The notes under the pieces: model-generated
The model's database searches: none
What the model was told of the DNA's origin: nothing
What the model saw: only the letters and a program-made list of their open reading frames with translations
Assembly: GCA_002794775.1 (NCBI GenBank)
Contig: NBAY01000026.1
Span: 186,001 to 250,000 of the forward strand
Direction: 5' to 3'
DNA length: 64,000 nt
Source of the DNA: Porodaedalea pini
Lineage: Eukaryota; Basidiomycota; Agaricomycetes; Hymenochaetales; Hymenochaetaceae
Made by a program: the position numbers and the translations under genes
Shown here: positions 10,240-21,485 of the stretch, in pieces
How the letters are laid out: the number at the start of each line of letters is the position of its first letter
How positions within the stretch are numbered: position 1 is the stretch's first letter

Positions 10240-12163
10240 CTACATTCAGCCGGACTTTTTATTAGTAAGTAAGACTTTCCGACCCGGTTATTCCGCATAA
10301 CAGTGACTGATGACAGCAGCTATGACACCACCAGCACGGAGTTTCGGAATGAAGTGCGCAATACTTTGTCTCGGATATCAGATGCGATGCGATTTGACGG
10401 AAATTTCGGGCAATTAGTATAACCGGTCACTTGCACGGCTTTCCTAGCAACTTCGCGTCGCTGTAGTCAAGTCGTCCGGGTCGGCGCCTCAGAGCTTTCC
10501 AACTTCATGCCAGTAGGTATGGAAAGAGCGAGAACGATCTAGTTTCTAGACCGCAGATGTAAGTGTGTTGCTTGATTTTGGAGATTTGCCTGTCTATGTC
10601 ATCAACGACTGAGTTTCCTTTTGTCTATGTGGATTTAGATCTGACCAATACCAATCAGTTGCCATTTGTTTCTTTAAGGAAGCAATCCTACTGCAATCCT
10701 CCGCTGACAAGGTTTTTTTAGAAATAGCCTGCCTCTTTCCGCGACGACGCGAGTACGCGGCATACGGCTGCAGCTATGTCAGCGTCCGATGAACATCTTC
10801 TTGGCTCCAGCTTTACGCCGGCGAATCAAGTCATCCTGTACAGAGCCGTGATAGCGGCTTTCAACAAGACTCTTCAGGAAAATACGATACCGTGACAGTG
10901 AAGGATAAGCATAGGTGGCTCCCACATGATGCACTCAGCCAAACAGAAACCAAATGAAACTTAGGACGGGCCCGAGAGCTATAGTTGCCGTTGTTTGGTT
11001 CACCAGACCACTGAACCGGGGTTGAACTCCCGAACCGAACCGCGGTTCGGTTTGGTGTGGTATCGATCGGTGTTCTTATCGCAGGCCTTCACGCCTTGAC
11101 GGATCTTCACTTGGTGGTGAATTGAGATAGAATACACAGGCACATCTCTTTGAACCCTTTTCCCACAGTTGTATTTCGTTCACTGTTGGTATCGACAAGC
11201 AGTATAAGCTGGTCGACACACGACGTACTTACAGGTGGTGGACGAAAAGGATGCACACTCCGGGCGAGACAAATTTCTCGCGACTGCACTTTTCTTGTTT
11301 CTTGTCCGGGCTTCAGGGGAAGCTCAATCAAGACCGAAGGTGGAAGGCATAAGAAGTCGGCCTCGCGTGCTCAGAAGTATTGATTTTATTTATGAGTAGC
11401 TCATGATCAGGTTATGGGGACGCGTGTGGTGGTACAGCCACCTTCCGTACGAGGCAACACGCATATTTGTACGTCCGTGAAATCCGGCATTCAAGCATCC
11501 GAGTCTCTGTGCCAAATGACGGGTCTGTCAGTTGGTTTGTCAGACGCTGCAGCATTCCAGTCAAATCAGCCTACCTGTCGGTACCGAGGCAGGCAAGTCA
11601 TCAACACACCTGTTGTTGGGTGACTCGTATGAATTCTGCGACGTGTATGCGGTTATGTCATACTGAACTTTCTGCCCCGGAGTCCATCGGGGTATCGGTG
11701 AGAGTACCATGGATATTGAAGTATCAATATTTTCTCGTTAAGTGGAAGACTGAAAGCAGAAAACACTAATGATTATTTTATTGATCAGTTTAGCTTGGAA
11801 AACTAGAAAAAGAAATGATTAATATTATGGTAGTATGCACCCTTCAAGTCGATATATAGCAGTACTAGTATTTCTCACCCATCCCTGGAACTTATCTCCC
11901 CTTTTCTTGCTTTTTTAGTGGGAAGCGAACTCTAAATCTTGCCGCTTCCGGTAAAACCGCCCACATTGACCTCATCCCGATCCATCGAGAATCTACGGTG
12001 GTATAAAAATTCAGGAAGTCACGTGAATATTGTAAGATGATCGGCGCAGCGGTTGCTCAAAATTTCGTGTTGTGTTGCAACGACCGTATTATACATAATT
12101 TGTAAAATATTGTCTCTACCCTTCATTTTTTTTTTCTAATTTCGGCTTTCCATCCGGTTATTA
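10240..12163. other. Intergenic between divergent reductases
   Basis: No supported gene. It contains a perfect 20-bp palindrome at 11033-11052 (centre CGCG, built from AACCGAACCG and its complement), a possible dimeric regulator site or hairpin. The rest looks like ordinary upstream sequence. Confidence 0.45.
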
Positions 12164-12809
12164 GGCCCCGTTCGGACATCGCCATTTCTGGCCCGGCCTC
12201 CAAAGACCGAGCGATGCGAGAAAGCCAAGGTCATGGGAAAAAGGTAGTCACACATAGTCACATTATGTCATAGTTACTCCCTTTGGCCTGAAAGCACCGG
12301 ATGCCGCGCATTAATATTCGTCATCCTGCTTGAAGCTCAGCTATCACAACAGTCGAACCTGTGTATAAGCATTGGCCTTGGTGGACATATCGGCCAATGC
12401 TTATACACAGGAATACTTGTCTGCATTATTGCATAACAAACAAATAAAGTTATTTCCATTTATGGAATGCTGTCTCATGCAATCCAATGTCAAGACCCAC
12501 GCACATGGGTGAAGACATTTACATTATTCTCAGCTGTTAAATAGTTGCAAAGGACACTCTGTAGGGCCTATGGGGTTGCAGTTGGCATGCACGAGAATTG
12601 GGTGCAGAGGCAGGCATGCAATGGCCGCTCACAAAAGCATGAAAAATGATTACATAAATAAGATAGTAACGCAAGTGACAAAAAATAAAGACTGAGCCAT
12701 GGTTACCAGGTGCAAATCATGCGCGTGGTCTCCGGAAATCGTGGGGAAAGACTCGGCCTTCAAATTTCGCGGGAGGCCGGGCCAAAAGTGGCGATGTCCG
12801 AACGGGGCC
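12164..12809. mobile_element. PIF/Harbinger-like non-autonomous DNA transposon (MITE)
   Basis: A 646-bp element bounded by 38-bp terminal inverted repeats starting GGCCCCGTTCGGACATCGCC, with 2 mismatches between the ends. It is flanked by a 3-bp TTA on each side (12161-12163 and 12810-12812). TTA target duplication with GGCCCCGTTCGG-type ends is the known signature of the PIF/Harbinger (Tourist) superfamily. No transposase frame is present, so it must have been moved in trans. Its right end lies about 200 bp upstream of the ATG of the reductase at 13007, inside that gene's promoter region. It carries an internal 20-bp perfect hairpin. Confidence 0.8.
12358..12411. repeat. Perfect 20-bp stem hairpin inside the MITE
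   Basis: Arms 12358-12377 and 12392-12411 (CCTGTGTATAAGCATTGGCC and its exact complement) enclose a 14-base loop. If transcribed, it would fold as a small-RNA-precursor-like stem. Confidence 0.75.
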
Positions 12810-12952
12810 TTAGTGTTTTGGAGGCTCGGCATGAACACAAAAGTTTGAGAAACCACGGTGTCGATCATATTGTATTCCCCACGTGACTTCTTGAATTTTT
12901 GTACCCAGCTCTATGTGCTTATTAACTGTTTACCAATCCCAGCGACGGTCCG

Positions 12953-12959
12953 TATAAAA
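12953..12959 (+). promoter_or_regulatory. TATA box of the plus-strand reductase
   Basis: TATAAAA 54 bp upstream of the ATG at 13007. Confidence 0.55.
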
Positions 12960-13006
12960 GTCCAGCTCTTCACGTCCTCCTCTGTCTCAAAGAAACCGTT
13001 CAATAT

Positions 13007-14306
13007 ATGCCAGCTGTCGCACCGCCCGCTAAGGTCCTCGTCTCTGGCGCGAATGGATACATCGCCGTCTGGGTTGTCCGTACGCTTCTCGATCGCGGAT
13101 ATGCCGTGCGCGGGACCGTGCGTGCGGAGAGCAAGTGTGCTCATCTTCGCAAGATTTTTAAGAACGAGGTGGCTAGCGATAAGCTGGAACTTGTGATCGT
13201 CCCGGACATCACGGCCCCTGGTGCATTCGACGAGGCGGTGAAGGGCGTCGATGCCATTGAGCATACGGCGTCTCCATTCCACTTTAATGCGGATGACCCG
13301 AATGGTGAGTGTTGGCATTAACATAAGCGATAAACATCTCGGGTTGCCAATGATGCACTTTACAGAGCTCATCGAACCCGCTTTGAAAGGCACGGTGGGG
13401 ATGTTAGAGTCTGCACTCAAACACGCGTTAGTGCCACCCAATACATGCATTCTCGAAACTTCTTCGAATGTGATCTCATATTGACCCATTCTGATAGAGG
13501 CTCGCAACTGAAGCGCGTCGCGGTGACGTCCTCGTGTGCATCCGTTTCGAACCCGGATGCAACAGGCCTGCAGGACGAGAGCAACTGGAACGAGGGCAGC
13601 ATCGTCGAAGTGCGCGAAAAAGGAAGAGCAGCGACTCAGCCAGGCAAGTATCGTGCATCCAAAACGCTCGCGGAGAAGGGTGCGTATCCCATCCTCACTA
13701 TTTGTCAATTAATTCGACCATATACCTAATCTTGTCTTCACTCCAGCTGCGTGGGATTTTGCCGCCAAAAATGCCTCCGTACTGACTTGGGATCTCGTTA
13801 CGCTGTGCCCACCTTTCGTCTTCGGTCCAGTCCTAAACGAAGTCTCTTCTCCCTCTGCTCTCGGCACGAGTATGGCGCTCTTCTATGAGGCACTCCTCTC
13901 CAAGACCAAATCCCCTGAGGACCTCGCGGGCGTGCAGGGCGGGTGGGTCGACGTGCGTGATGTTGCGCTTGGCCACGTCCGTGCGCTCGAGGTCCCCGAG
14001 GCCGGCGGACAGCGTTTCATTTTAAGCAGCGGAATGTTTATCTGGCAGGATTGGTGTACGTGCTTGTATTTTCGTTCTTCAAAAAGCATACTGAACTATG
14101 TATGACCGTATACAGTCGACGCGGCGAACGCGCTCAACAATTCAGGACTCGACATCCCCACGGGCACACCTGGCGTTGGGAAAACCTTCCAATATAAGAT
14201 ACGATACATCTCAGTGAAGGCGCGCACGGTGCTCGGGATTGAGTTCCGCGACAAGCTGACGACTACGAAAGACACCATAGAGGATTTCAAGGCTCGTGGA
14301 TGGTGA
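13007..14306 (+). CDS. NADPH-dependent aldehyde/ketone reductase (extended SDR), paralog
   Basis: Near twin of the reductase at 8906-10174, in the same five-or-so-exon layout. Exon 1 encodes MPAVAPPAKVLVSGANGYIA with the glycine-rich NADP(H) loop, then HTASPF. Later exons give LIEPALKGTVGMLESALKHA, LKRVAVTSSCASVSNPD, and YRASKTLAEK with the catalytic YxxxK. WDLVTLCPPFVFGPVLNEVS and GGWVDVRDVALGHVRALEVP follow, ending FRDKLTTTKDTIEDFKARGW. TGA ends the gene at 14306. All key residues are kept, so it is likely active. The two copies start away from each other and are about 2.8 kb apart, consistent with an inverted duplication. A transposon lies between TATA-side sequence and the other copy. Substrate is unknown; methylglyoxal and aromatic aldehydes are typical for the family. 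Confidence 0.88.
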
Positions 14307-14658
14307 ATGTCTCGTGAAATTCATCGTAAGAATTAATAAGTAAAGTGTATACGTGCGTTGCTTTGTAAAGACGCTGCATAGATGATCAAATATTTGTTAC
14401 TGGTCATCAATCGGCAGTCCGATGCACAAGTCTGAATAAATTGAGAGTGGACTATATGTGACCGAGCTGGTAACGAGTTTCATTGAAGAGCATTTCTCAT
14501 AATCGGATCTGGGTTCACTGGCTCCAGACGTAGGAACATTGGGTATCAATCCCCCCTTGTCGCCATTCTTAGTTAGCTCTTGATACATGAAGGACCAAAT
14601 GCTGCTATCCAATCTTGCCTGAATACGGCTCGAAGGCTATTGGAATACGAGAATCGCT

Positions 14659-15787
14659 TTACTTATTGTACCACCCTCCGTGCTCCTTTGCCAAGTGCTT
14701 CGCCCATCCATTTGGTGTCGTGTACATTCCCGGCCTGGGACAATCCGAGCCCTCCAGAAATGAGCAGCATACGAAATCAAGACCACATCGGGGACCCAAC
14801 CTCTCAGTTGTCAGACGACAACCAGTTGCATTTGTCTGCCTCCTTAGAGATTGAACAGAAGCTGATATGCAGTCCACACGCACATGGGTCTCGATATCAA
14901 GAGGGAAGTTTGGGATTTGCATGGCACAGTCATTTAAAGGGCAGATAATATGAGTCTGCTTTAGTAGACTCATGGAGAAAGGCTTGCTTTCGTTGTCTCC
15001 TGCGGCGCTCGAGGAAGCGGGTCCTTGAACAGAGAGAGGACTATGATCAAAGCAGAATCAGTAAAGTGCTCATCATGGCATAAATTACATCACATACCTC
15101 AACGCATATGTCTTATTTCCATAACCTTGAGCCTTGGCTTGGGACAATTCTTGCGAAGGCAGTAGTAGCAAATCATTCAAAACTTGCTTGTCTTCAGTAC
15201 TCAGATGGACAGTGCCAAGAGACGTAAAGCAAGGAGAAGACGTAAGCATCGGCAGGGAGTCAAGTCCAGGTCCATTAGAGTCATTCACTATCGATGAAGC
15301 TTGAGCAAGATAGTTGTCATAGAAGCAAGTGTAGTTTTGAGGAAGCTCTATATCCATTGGATCCATTGGAATACTGAGCATCTCGTTGAACAGGAAACTA
15401 TTAGTCCAAAGGTCAAAACGCGACTACAAGAGAAAAATGAGCGGGAAATGTACATGCTCATCGAGGAACCGCATTCACCTACACCCAGCTTTGGAGATTC
15501 AGGTTGTGTAGGCCCCAGCTCGTTGTCTCCAGTTGAAAAGCTATTGTTGAGTAGTTCAGGGCTCATCCAGGAGTCGGTATAACTAAGCAAAACATCTGCA
15601 TCGAAGGGCATCTGATCTGGACTGATTGCTCCTTCATTGAGATCCTCTGCTTGTAGCCCTTCAAAGTCGCCAGAAACATGAAGTTTACTGCTTGGGCAGA
15701 GACTCAGTGTATCGCATGAAAGACGAGATAGTATACCATGGCTACTCACCTTTGAAGGTTGTCTGTTCTCGTAGGCTCGAAGGACAT
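14659..15787 (-). CDS. Zinc-finger-like protein, possible transcription factor
   Basis: The model has four phase-matched exons. Exon 1 starts MSFEPTRTDNLQ at 15787. A donor after AAG joins SKLHVSGDFEGLQAEDL, and a GTAGGT donor joins ...PESPKLG to SRFDLWTNSFLFNEM. A 57-bp intron (15041-15097) joins KTYAL to SPLSVQGPASSSAAG. The first two thirds are acidic, Ser/Asp/Leu-rich and probably disordered, like an activation domain. The C-terminus has Cys/His clusters: ICPLNDCAMQIPNF...DIETH, then FVCCSFLEGSDCPRPGMYTT and GWAKHLAKEH, which could form two irregular C2H2-type fingers. It ends HGGWYNK. Agaricomycetes have many such single-family zinc-finger proteins. DNA binding and nuclear location are inference. 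Confidence 0.6.
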
Positions 15788-17039
15788 AATTGAATTGAGA
15801 AGAATGATGAGCTGCAGATTTTGCGACTAAGGAATCGAGGGAGAGATTGTTTCAGTGTCGAAAGGTCAGCTCCCCTTTATACCCATGACTTACCTCAGCT
15901 TTCTGAGAACAGCGAGGCGTACTACGGTGACTTGATTCAGTGTGAGAGAACACAGCAGAAATGATATTCAAATTTTGCAGAATACGCGTTCAGGCCATGA
16001 AAGTAAGCGAAAGTGTAAGGCCAGAGAAGCAACAGCATACAGTTAACAGCGCCTTCCTCAGTTCCCCGGGTCTTGCCGGAGGATACAAACTGGATTGAGT
16101 TATGACGAAAATTGAGAGGTAAGTTACCCGATGCATGGCATTAATATTACATATATCTGGTTTCTGACTTTGAGTTATCAAGGAGACCCGAGTACAGATC
16201 CGTTACCATGATCTGACGCACGTCAGCGACTACATAGTACAGATCTACTTGCAGGCGAGGCACAACGCGAAGGAATGGAAACTCACGCATACGAGGACTC
16301 GAATACTTGAATAGCTTTCCTATGCGAAAGGCACCTCGTGTAGTCTGTGTAGTTGGGCCAGAAGGCCTGAGCATTTCGGCGGTGGCTCGCAGCAGTTTTA
16401 TGTGGCAGCCCAGACCACCGCCGTCTCAATCCTGACTCGTCGGTTCTATTGCTGCCATAATAGATCGATTTACCCCGCTAAAGTTGCGGTATCAAGGACC
16501 ATAACTGTCGGAGTCATGGATGTCTTGAGATGGAGCAACGTGCATCATGTGACTGAACGCGCCCAGCGCGCGTATATGTTCAAACTCCGATTGCATTTTA
16601 TTCAACGAGCTGTCCAACGCGACGAAAACATATAGCAGACAGGTGAAGAAGTTGGTGTTGACGCGACTACAGAGCACACGTGACACGGGGATGGCTAGGA
16701 ATTTTCGTTTGACTTGCTGGGCTCCTGAGGCAAACGGATAGCGTACATGTGTTCGTAAACTAGCTATTTGTACTGTAAAAATAAGCGCGGAATGTTAAGG
16801 AAAGAGGATGAAAAAAAAGGAGAGCCGGATCCTATCAAGTCAAAACCAGCTGATCAGCCGTCTCGCGGCAACGATCGAGCTCGTTATTACAACAACAGGA
16901 AAATGAGAAATCTTCCTATTCAAATTGACCAGGTATTCGCTAACAGCAGTTTGTAGCTGCTCGGAGCAGCGTGCCCCTTCAAGTACGAAAAGCAAGGGAA
17001 CACTCGCGGTTTGTGCATACGCCATGTTCGCATTCACCG
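15788..17039. other. Intergenic
   Basis: No supported gene. The small frames here lack coding character. Confidence 0.4.
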
Positions 17040-18180
17040 TTACTATTGCTGCTCGCAAGTCTTCCATTCCCCGTAAACGTCATTACGGAGTCGACAGCGT
17101 GCAACGCGGCTGCGCCCATACCGAAAGAAATCTATGCCAGAAGCCATCCGCAACTGTATCTCCAAGAAGGACATACCTTGCCAGCTGATCCATGTTCACC
17201 GCCTCAGTGGCAAGGACACTGTCCTCCTCGTTCGTTAATCGCCTGAGTATTCTTGTTGGACGGGGACGCCTCCTCGACGGCGTCCTGGCAGAAGAACAGC
17301 TGGTAAACGTGAGACCAAGAGACCGTCCCAACCTTGTATGTCTGATTCGCATTTGGTGTGCCATCCATCTGTTGCGCTATGATGTGGACGTGCGCCGCGG
17401 GTCTGACATAGTGTCACGGTAAAATGGCTACGAACTGCACGTAATCCGCGCGCGTGATCCGCTACAGACCCCGCAGGAAGGTGCTGCTCTGCAGAAGTAA
17501 GGTCAGCATGTGCTGTTGAGTAGAAGACTGTTTTCAGATTCACCAAACTGGTCTTCCGAGTCCATACCGTTTCCACTAGCGACGCCGCCACTGTAGACTT
17601 CAATCATATTTGCTTCAAGCCTCGGCCTGAGACGAACTACACACAGTGGTATTCAAGTTTAAGCTCTTACCGAGCCAGATGTCGATGTAAACGCTGGAGA
17701 CGGGTTCGCAAGTGCTCATCTAAAATGCCGTTCCATGTCAGAGCTACTCACGCGAGCAGTGGATCATTACTTACGTCGACGAGCTCAATGTCAATGTACA
17801 GCGCCACACTTTCCTGGTCCTCACGAAAATCCTCACGGAGGAGCTCGCCATTTACCATTGCAAATCAAAAACGAGTGCGGCCAAGTTCAAAATAAAGTAA
17901 GATAAACAAATGCCGTATAGTAAGAGCCCTCTGTGGCCCCCAGACCAAGAACTCATGAGTTGGCATCGAACAGAGTCGCGGGGTTGGTGTCGCAGATAAG
18001 GCCCGTAAGGCCGAGGTCCGAGTGGTGCGGCATGTTCAGAACGCTAGCATTGTCACGTTTACCAATGAAATGTATATCTGCGCCATAATCAATACATGAG
18101 TACAAGTGATTTGACAACATCTCTGGCCATGGGTAAGAGCGGGCATTTACCAGAGATGAGATCTCCACCATGCACACGCA
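17040..18180 (-). pseudogene. Intradiol ring-cleavage dioxygenase pseudogene
   Basis: Read along the minus strand, the blocks follow the order of fungal secreted-type intradiol (protocatechuate/catechol) dioxygenases. They are: PATLFDANS, ATEGSYYT (the EGPYY iron-ligand Tyr region), VNGELLREDFREDQESVALY, STCEPVSSVYIDIW, VYSGGVASGNG, STFLRGL, HYVRPAAHVHIIAQQ (the HIHV iron-ligand His region), VGTVSWSHVYQLFF, SPSNKNTQAI, LTNEEDSVLATEA, YVLLGDTVADG and ISFGMG. Lesions seen: TGA at 17953-17955, TAG at 17462-17464, TGA at 17414-17416 and TAG at 17132-17134. There is a frameshift near 17240, another frame change before ISFGMG, and a missing AG acceptor before VNGEL. Exon joins elsewhere are still canonical, so this is a genomic copy that decayed in place, not a retrocopy. 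Confidence 0.8.
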
Positions 18181-18872
18181 ACATATTCTAGTAACCCGCT
18201 AGCGAACGGCGCGCGTGTGTCTGGAACTCCTGGCGTTTCACGAGTTCCACGTCGGCGTAAGAGTCCGGATGCATCTAGAATTCTGCGTAGTCCATTAGCA
18301 AGGATCGGCCGCCGGGAAACGCTTCCTTCACCATCGAGCCATCGACCTCATGTTCCATAAGAGATGGAAGTGGTTTCAAAGAGACTACGCGCAAGAACCT
18401 GCTTGCTCTAGGCATATTCTTTGCGCGGCGTCGTAATTATGGAAGTGCTGCGGAGAAGAATGCGTTTAGCTCGAAATAAGATGATAAGCGCGGAATGGAC
18501 GAGCACGATCCGAGAAACAATGAGCCGAAAAGAAAGGGAAAAAATATGCGTCGGCAGGGCAAAAGACATCCATCCGAGGATCAATATTAATGACATTGAA
18601 CAGAGCAGCTAGCCAGTGAACATGAGATCGGTCACAAAACTCGAGCAATTGAAGATTTGATGAGCTTGGCGACAGGAGCATTCTAGGCTTTCAGCAACTC
18701 TGCGCGGTAGAGTCAAGACAGGTTTGCCTTTTTTCCAGGTATCGCATAGTTATGAAACATGCACAAGGATTATACAGGACGACACACGGATGGAATGGAT
18801 GGAGGAAAGCACGTTTGTATGCATGCAGGAAGGAAATACAGAGAATGCAAGGCGAGCGCCGAGTAAAAGCTT
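18181..18872. other. Intergenic
   Basis: Nothing supported. It may contain the lost 5' end of the dioxygenase pseudogene and the 3' UTR of the uL14 gene. Confidence 0.4.
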
Positions 18873-19563
18873 CTACACGACCGTGCCAGCGTTCGAGGCG
18901 ATACGCGGCCACAAATCCGCCTAGGAGGTAAGGCATATCAGTGGAAGCGATTCATGAAATAAATAAACATTGGACGTACGCATTCTTTTGCGACGGGCCC
19001 AGTGATGGCGGAACCTTTCATCTCACCCTTGGGATTGACAATAACGCCGGCATTGTCCTCGAAATAGAGGAATCCACCGTCCCTTCGACGCCATGACTTG
19101 CGCTGACGGACAATCACGATGGGCATCGCTGTAATGAAGCAAAAAAAAAAAAAGGCATTAGCATTGGCAAATCCAAATCGCACAATCCCACTAAATCTGC
19201 ACGCACTCTTCTTCCTGAGTTCCGGCTTTCCCTTCTTGACGGACGCAACAACCATGTCGCCAACACCAGCATCAGGCAGACGGTTAAGACGCGCGCCGAA
19301 GCCGTACGGTTCAATGAGGTAAAGCGACCTTGCACCACTGTTGTCCGCGCAGTTGATGACTGCACCGGTCGGTAGACCGAGCGACATACGGAACTTGTTG
19401 CCCGAGGCACCTGCACCTGTTCATGCAATCCATAATTTCGTTCACGTCGAATCGGAATTCAACAGCGCCAATTGCAACGAGGAAACCGCCAAAAATCCAG
19501 ATCCCATCAGTAAGGTTGCAACACTCTACATGTTTACTAAATTTACTGACCGCGCTTCGACAT
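18873..19563 (-). CDS. RPL23: 60S ribosomal protein uL14 (RPL23)
   Basis: Four exons (19563-19551, 19416-19207, 19128-18980, 18920-18873) join in phase to a 139-residue protein, the usual length for eukaryotic uL14. It begins MSKRG and continues [20 protein letters not shown]. Family blocks follow: [80 protein letters not shown], and the last exon [14 protein letters not shown]. It is a core protein of the large cytosolic ribosomal subunit at the subunit interface. The tiny 13-nt first exon is typical of fungal ribosomal protein genes. The [10 protein letters not shown] segment is a little unusual compared with the common YxISVxGxxG form; otherwise it is highly conserved. Confidence 0.95.
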
Positions 19564-20572
19564 TTTGAGGTACGAGGTGTCTTGAGGAGTTGCTAGACGT
19601 CGACTTAGTGTGCTTGATTTTTTGGACAATTTGCTTAGTCATATAAACTGTACAGTTTTGCATGATCGCGGGAAATAGTTGCGTAAGGACCCTACGTAAG
19701 TACCTATCACTGCATGTTGTAAACCTTACGCGAGTTGAACCAAGAAAATTCCTTCAACTCTCACAACGACGCATGTAGTTTCTTTCTTGACTTCCGTGAG
19801 TCCATCTATCAGCGACTCCGTGCCAGCCGCCATGCTCGCTCTCTTGAAACAAACAACATGGTCAGTCATCGGGCTCGGAAGCGATGCGGTTCAATACGGA
19901 CTTGGCGAACAGAACAATTCGCGGATCGGCCCAGTTATGATGTTCTTCGCCCCCGCTCTAAGCTCCTTTCAAGCCTGAAGCCTGAAGCCTGAAGCCTGAA
20001 GCTTGAAGCTTGAAGGCACTTCTCTAGTTCTATAGACTTCTCGAGCTTCATCAAGACAACACAAGCAATACTGGTATGGTTGAAATGACGGACTTCATGA
20101 GAATGACATTGTCCCTTGGTGTAAATTTGATAATTTGTGTACAACGACGGCCTAGGGCGCGCAAGCGCCTCATCGGCTTTCTCGGAGGGAGCGAGCGACG
20201 TAGAAGGTTCCGTGCCTTGCTCTCCTGTCGACAAGGAGCCGTATTCAAAAGGCAGACGGCCTTCGCAAACGATAATCTCACTGTCTTAGACGTCCGAACG
20301 TTTCAAATGCCTTTGCCGACTTTTCCCTTCGAACTTTGGTTTGTTCCCCAGTTGGTATTTCCCTTGACCATCACACTCGCGTAGCGGTTGTTGGCTCGGC
20401 GCCGCACTAGCCGAAAGATTTGCCTGCGAGATGCACGCACGGAACGTAATTTATTATAGCTTTTCGGATCTTTTCTGGGGTGCTTCCTGCATTGCCGACT
20501 ACGCGTTCAGCCCGTATGCGCCTCAGCGCCGTGGAAGACGCCGCGACATGACAAACACGGACGTATATGGGG
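19564..20572. other. Intergenic with a short tandem repeat
   Basis: Promoter side of RPL23 and of the secreted protein. It holds the 7-bp tandem array at 19972-20015. No gene supported. Confidence 0.45.
19972..20015. repeat. 7-bp tandem repeat (AGCCTGA)n
   Basis: About six consecutive copies of a 7-bp unit; the last two are altered to AGCTTGA. Confidence 0.85.
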
Positions 20573-20580
20573 TATATAAA
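20573..20580 (+). promoter_or_regulatory. TATA box of the small secreted protein gene
   Basis: TATATAAA about 130 bp before the ATG at 20710, followed by a C/T-rich tract typical of strongly expressed fungal genes. Confidence 0.55.
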
Positions 20581-20709
20581 CCTCCCCCTGCGCCCCCCTT
20601 CCGACTCAACGACTTCTCTCAAGTCTCATATTCCTTTCTTCGCTCCTCACAGCCCCACACCCTCTTGCCCATCAGGCTCCAGTCACTCTTTAGACCCAAC
20701 TTCTCCACA

Positions 20710-21485
20710 ATGCGCTCTTTCAATATCCTTGCTCTTGCCGTCGCTGCTCTTGCGCCCTTTGTTGGTGCTGCTCCTGCTCCTCTTATCGATGCTGGCGTAG
20801 GCGCTGTCGCGAAGGCAGATATCCACGCCCGTCTTGACGTCGACGCTGCTGCCGCTGCCAGGGCCGACATCCACGCTCGCGGAACGAAGGGCGTCGCGGC
20901 GATCCTTGTCGACCTCAAGGTTGATGTCAAAGTTCACGTCGATGCCCTCAGTAAGCAATTTCTGTCTTCGCTAGCCAAGTTTTCTGATTCTCTGCTATTC
21001 AGACTGCTTGACTAAGGAAAACGCTACCTCCGAAGTCATTACTCCTATCCTCACGGAGATCGTCTCTGTCGTTGGTGATGCGGTCGGTGATCTCAAGGCT
21101 CTCGTCGGTGCGGATATTTCGGTCATCCTCTGTTCGGTGGATGGCACCGCCCAGGTCGCTATTTCCGTTGTTGCCCAGCTCCTTGCCGATGTCCTCTGCG
21201 TAAGCACTCATAATCTATTCAACGAAAATATTCACTGATCATAGTGGCATACAGCTTATTATCGGTGCGCTTGGCTTTGTCCTCACTGTCGTCGCGGATG
21301 TCAAGATCCTGCTTGACGTTATCGTCTCCGTCGCACTGGGCGACTGCCTGTGCGGTCTCATCAGTGCCGTCCTCGCACTCGTCGACGGCCTTCTTGCTGA
21401 GCTTATCCCACTCGTCCTGAGTCTCGTCTCTGATATCCTCTCCCTCGGCCTTGATGTCGTTGGAAAGCTCCTCACCATTTGCTAA
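20710..21485 (+). CDS. Small secreted hydrophobic protein, unknown function
   Basis: Three exons (20710-20950, 21003-21199, 21255-21485) joined in phase give 222 residues. A signal peptide is clear (MRSFNILALAVAALAPFVGA, cleavage likely near APA). Next is a repeated ADIHAR motif (KADIHARLDVD, RADIHARGTK), then a long run of Val/Leu/Ile-rich, regularly spaced segments (TPILTEIVSVVGDAVGDLKA, GALGFVLTVVADVKILLDVI, LGLDVVGKLLTIC). At least five Cys are scattered through the mature part (KCLTKEN, VILCSVDG, LLADVLC, GDCLCG, LTIC). It resembles the many basidiomycete small secreted proteins built of amphipathic helices, but lacks the eight-Cys spacing of hydrophobins. A strong TATA promoter suggests high expression. 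Function is unknown. Confidence 0.75.

Noticed and set aside
19972..20015. Tandem 7-bp array considered as a CRISPR-like repeat
   Set aside because: Units are directly adjacent with no spacers, and the genome is eukaryotic; it is a simple minisatellite.
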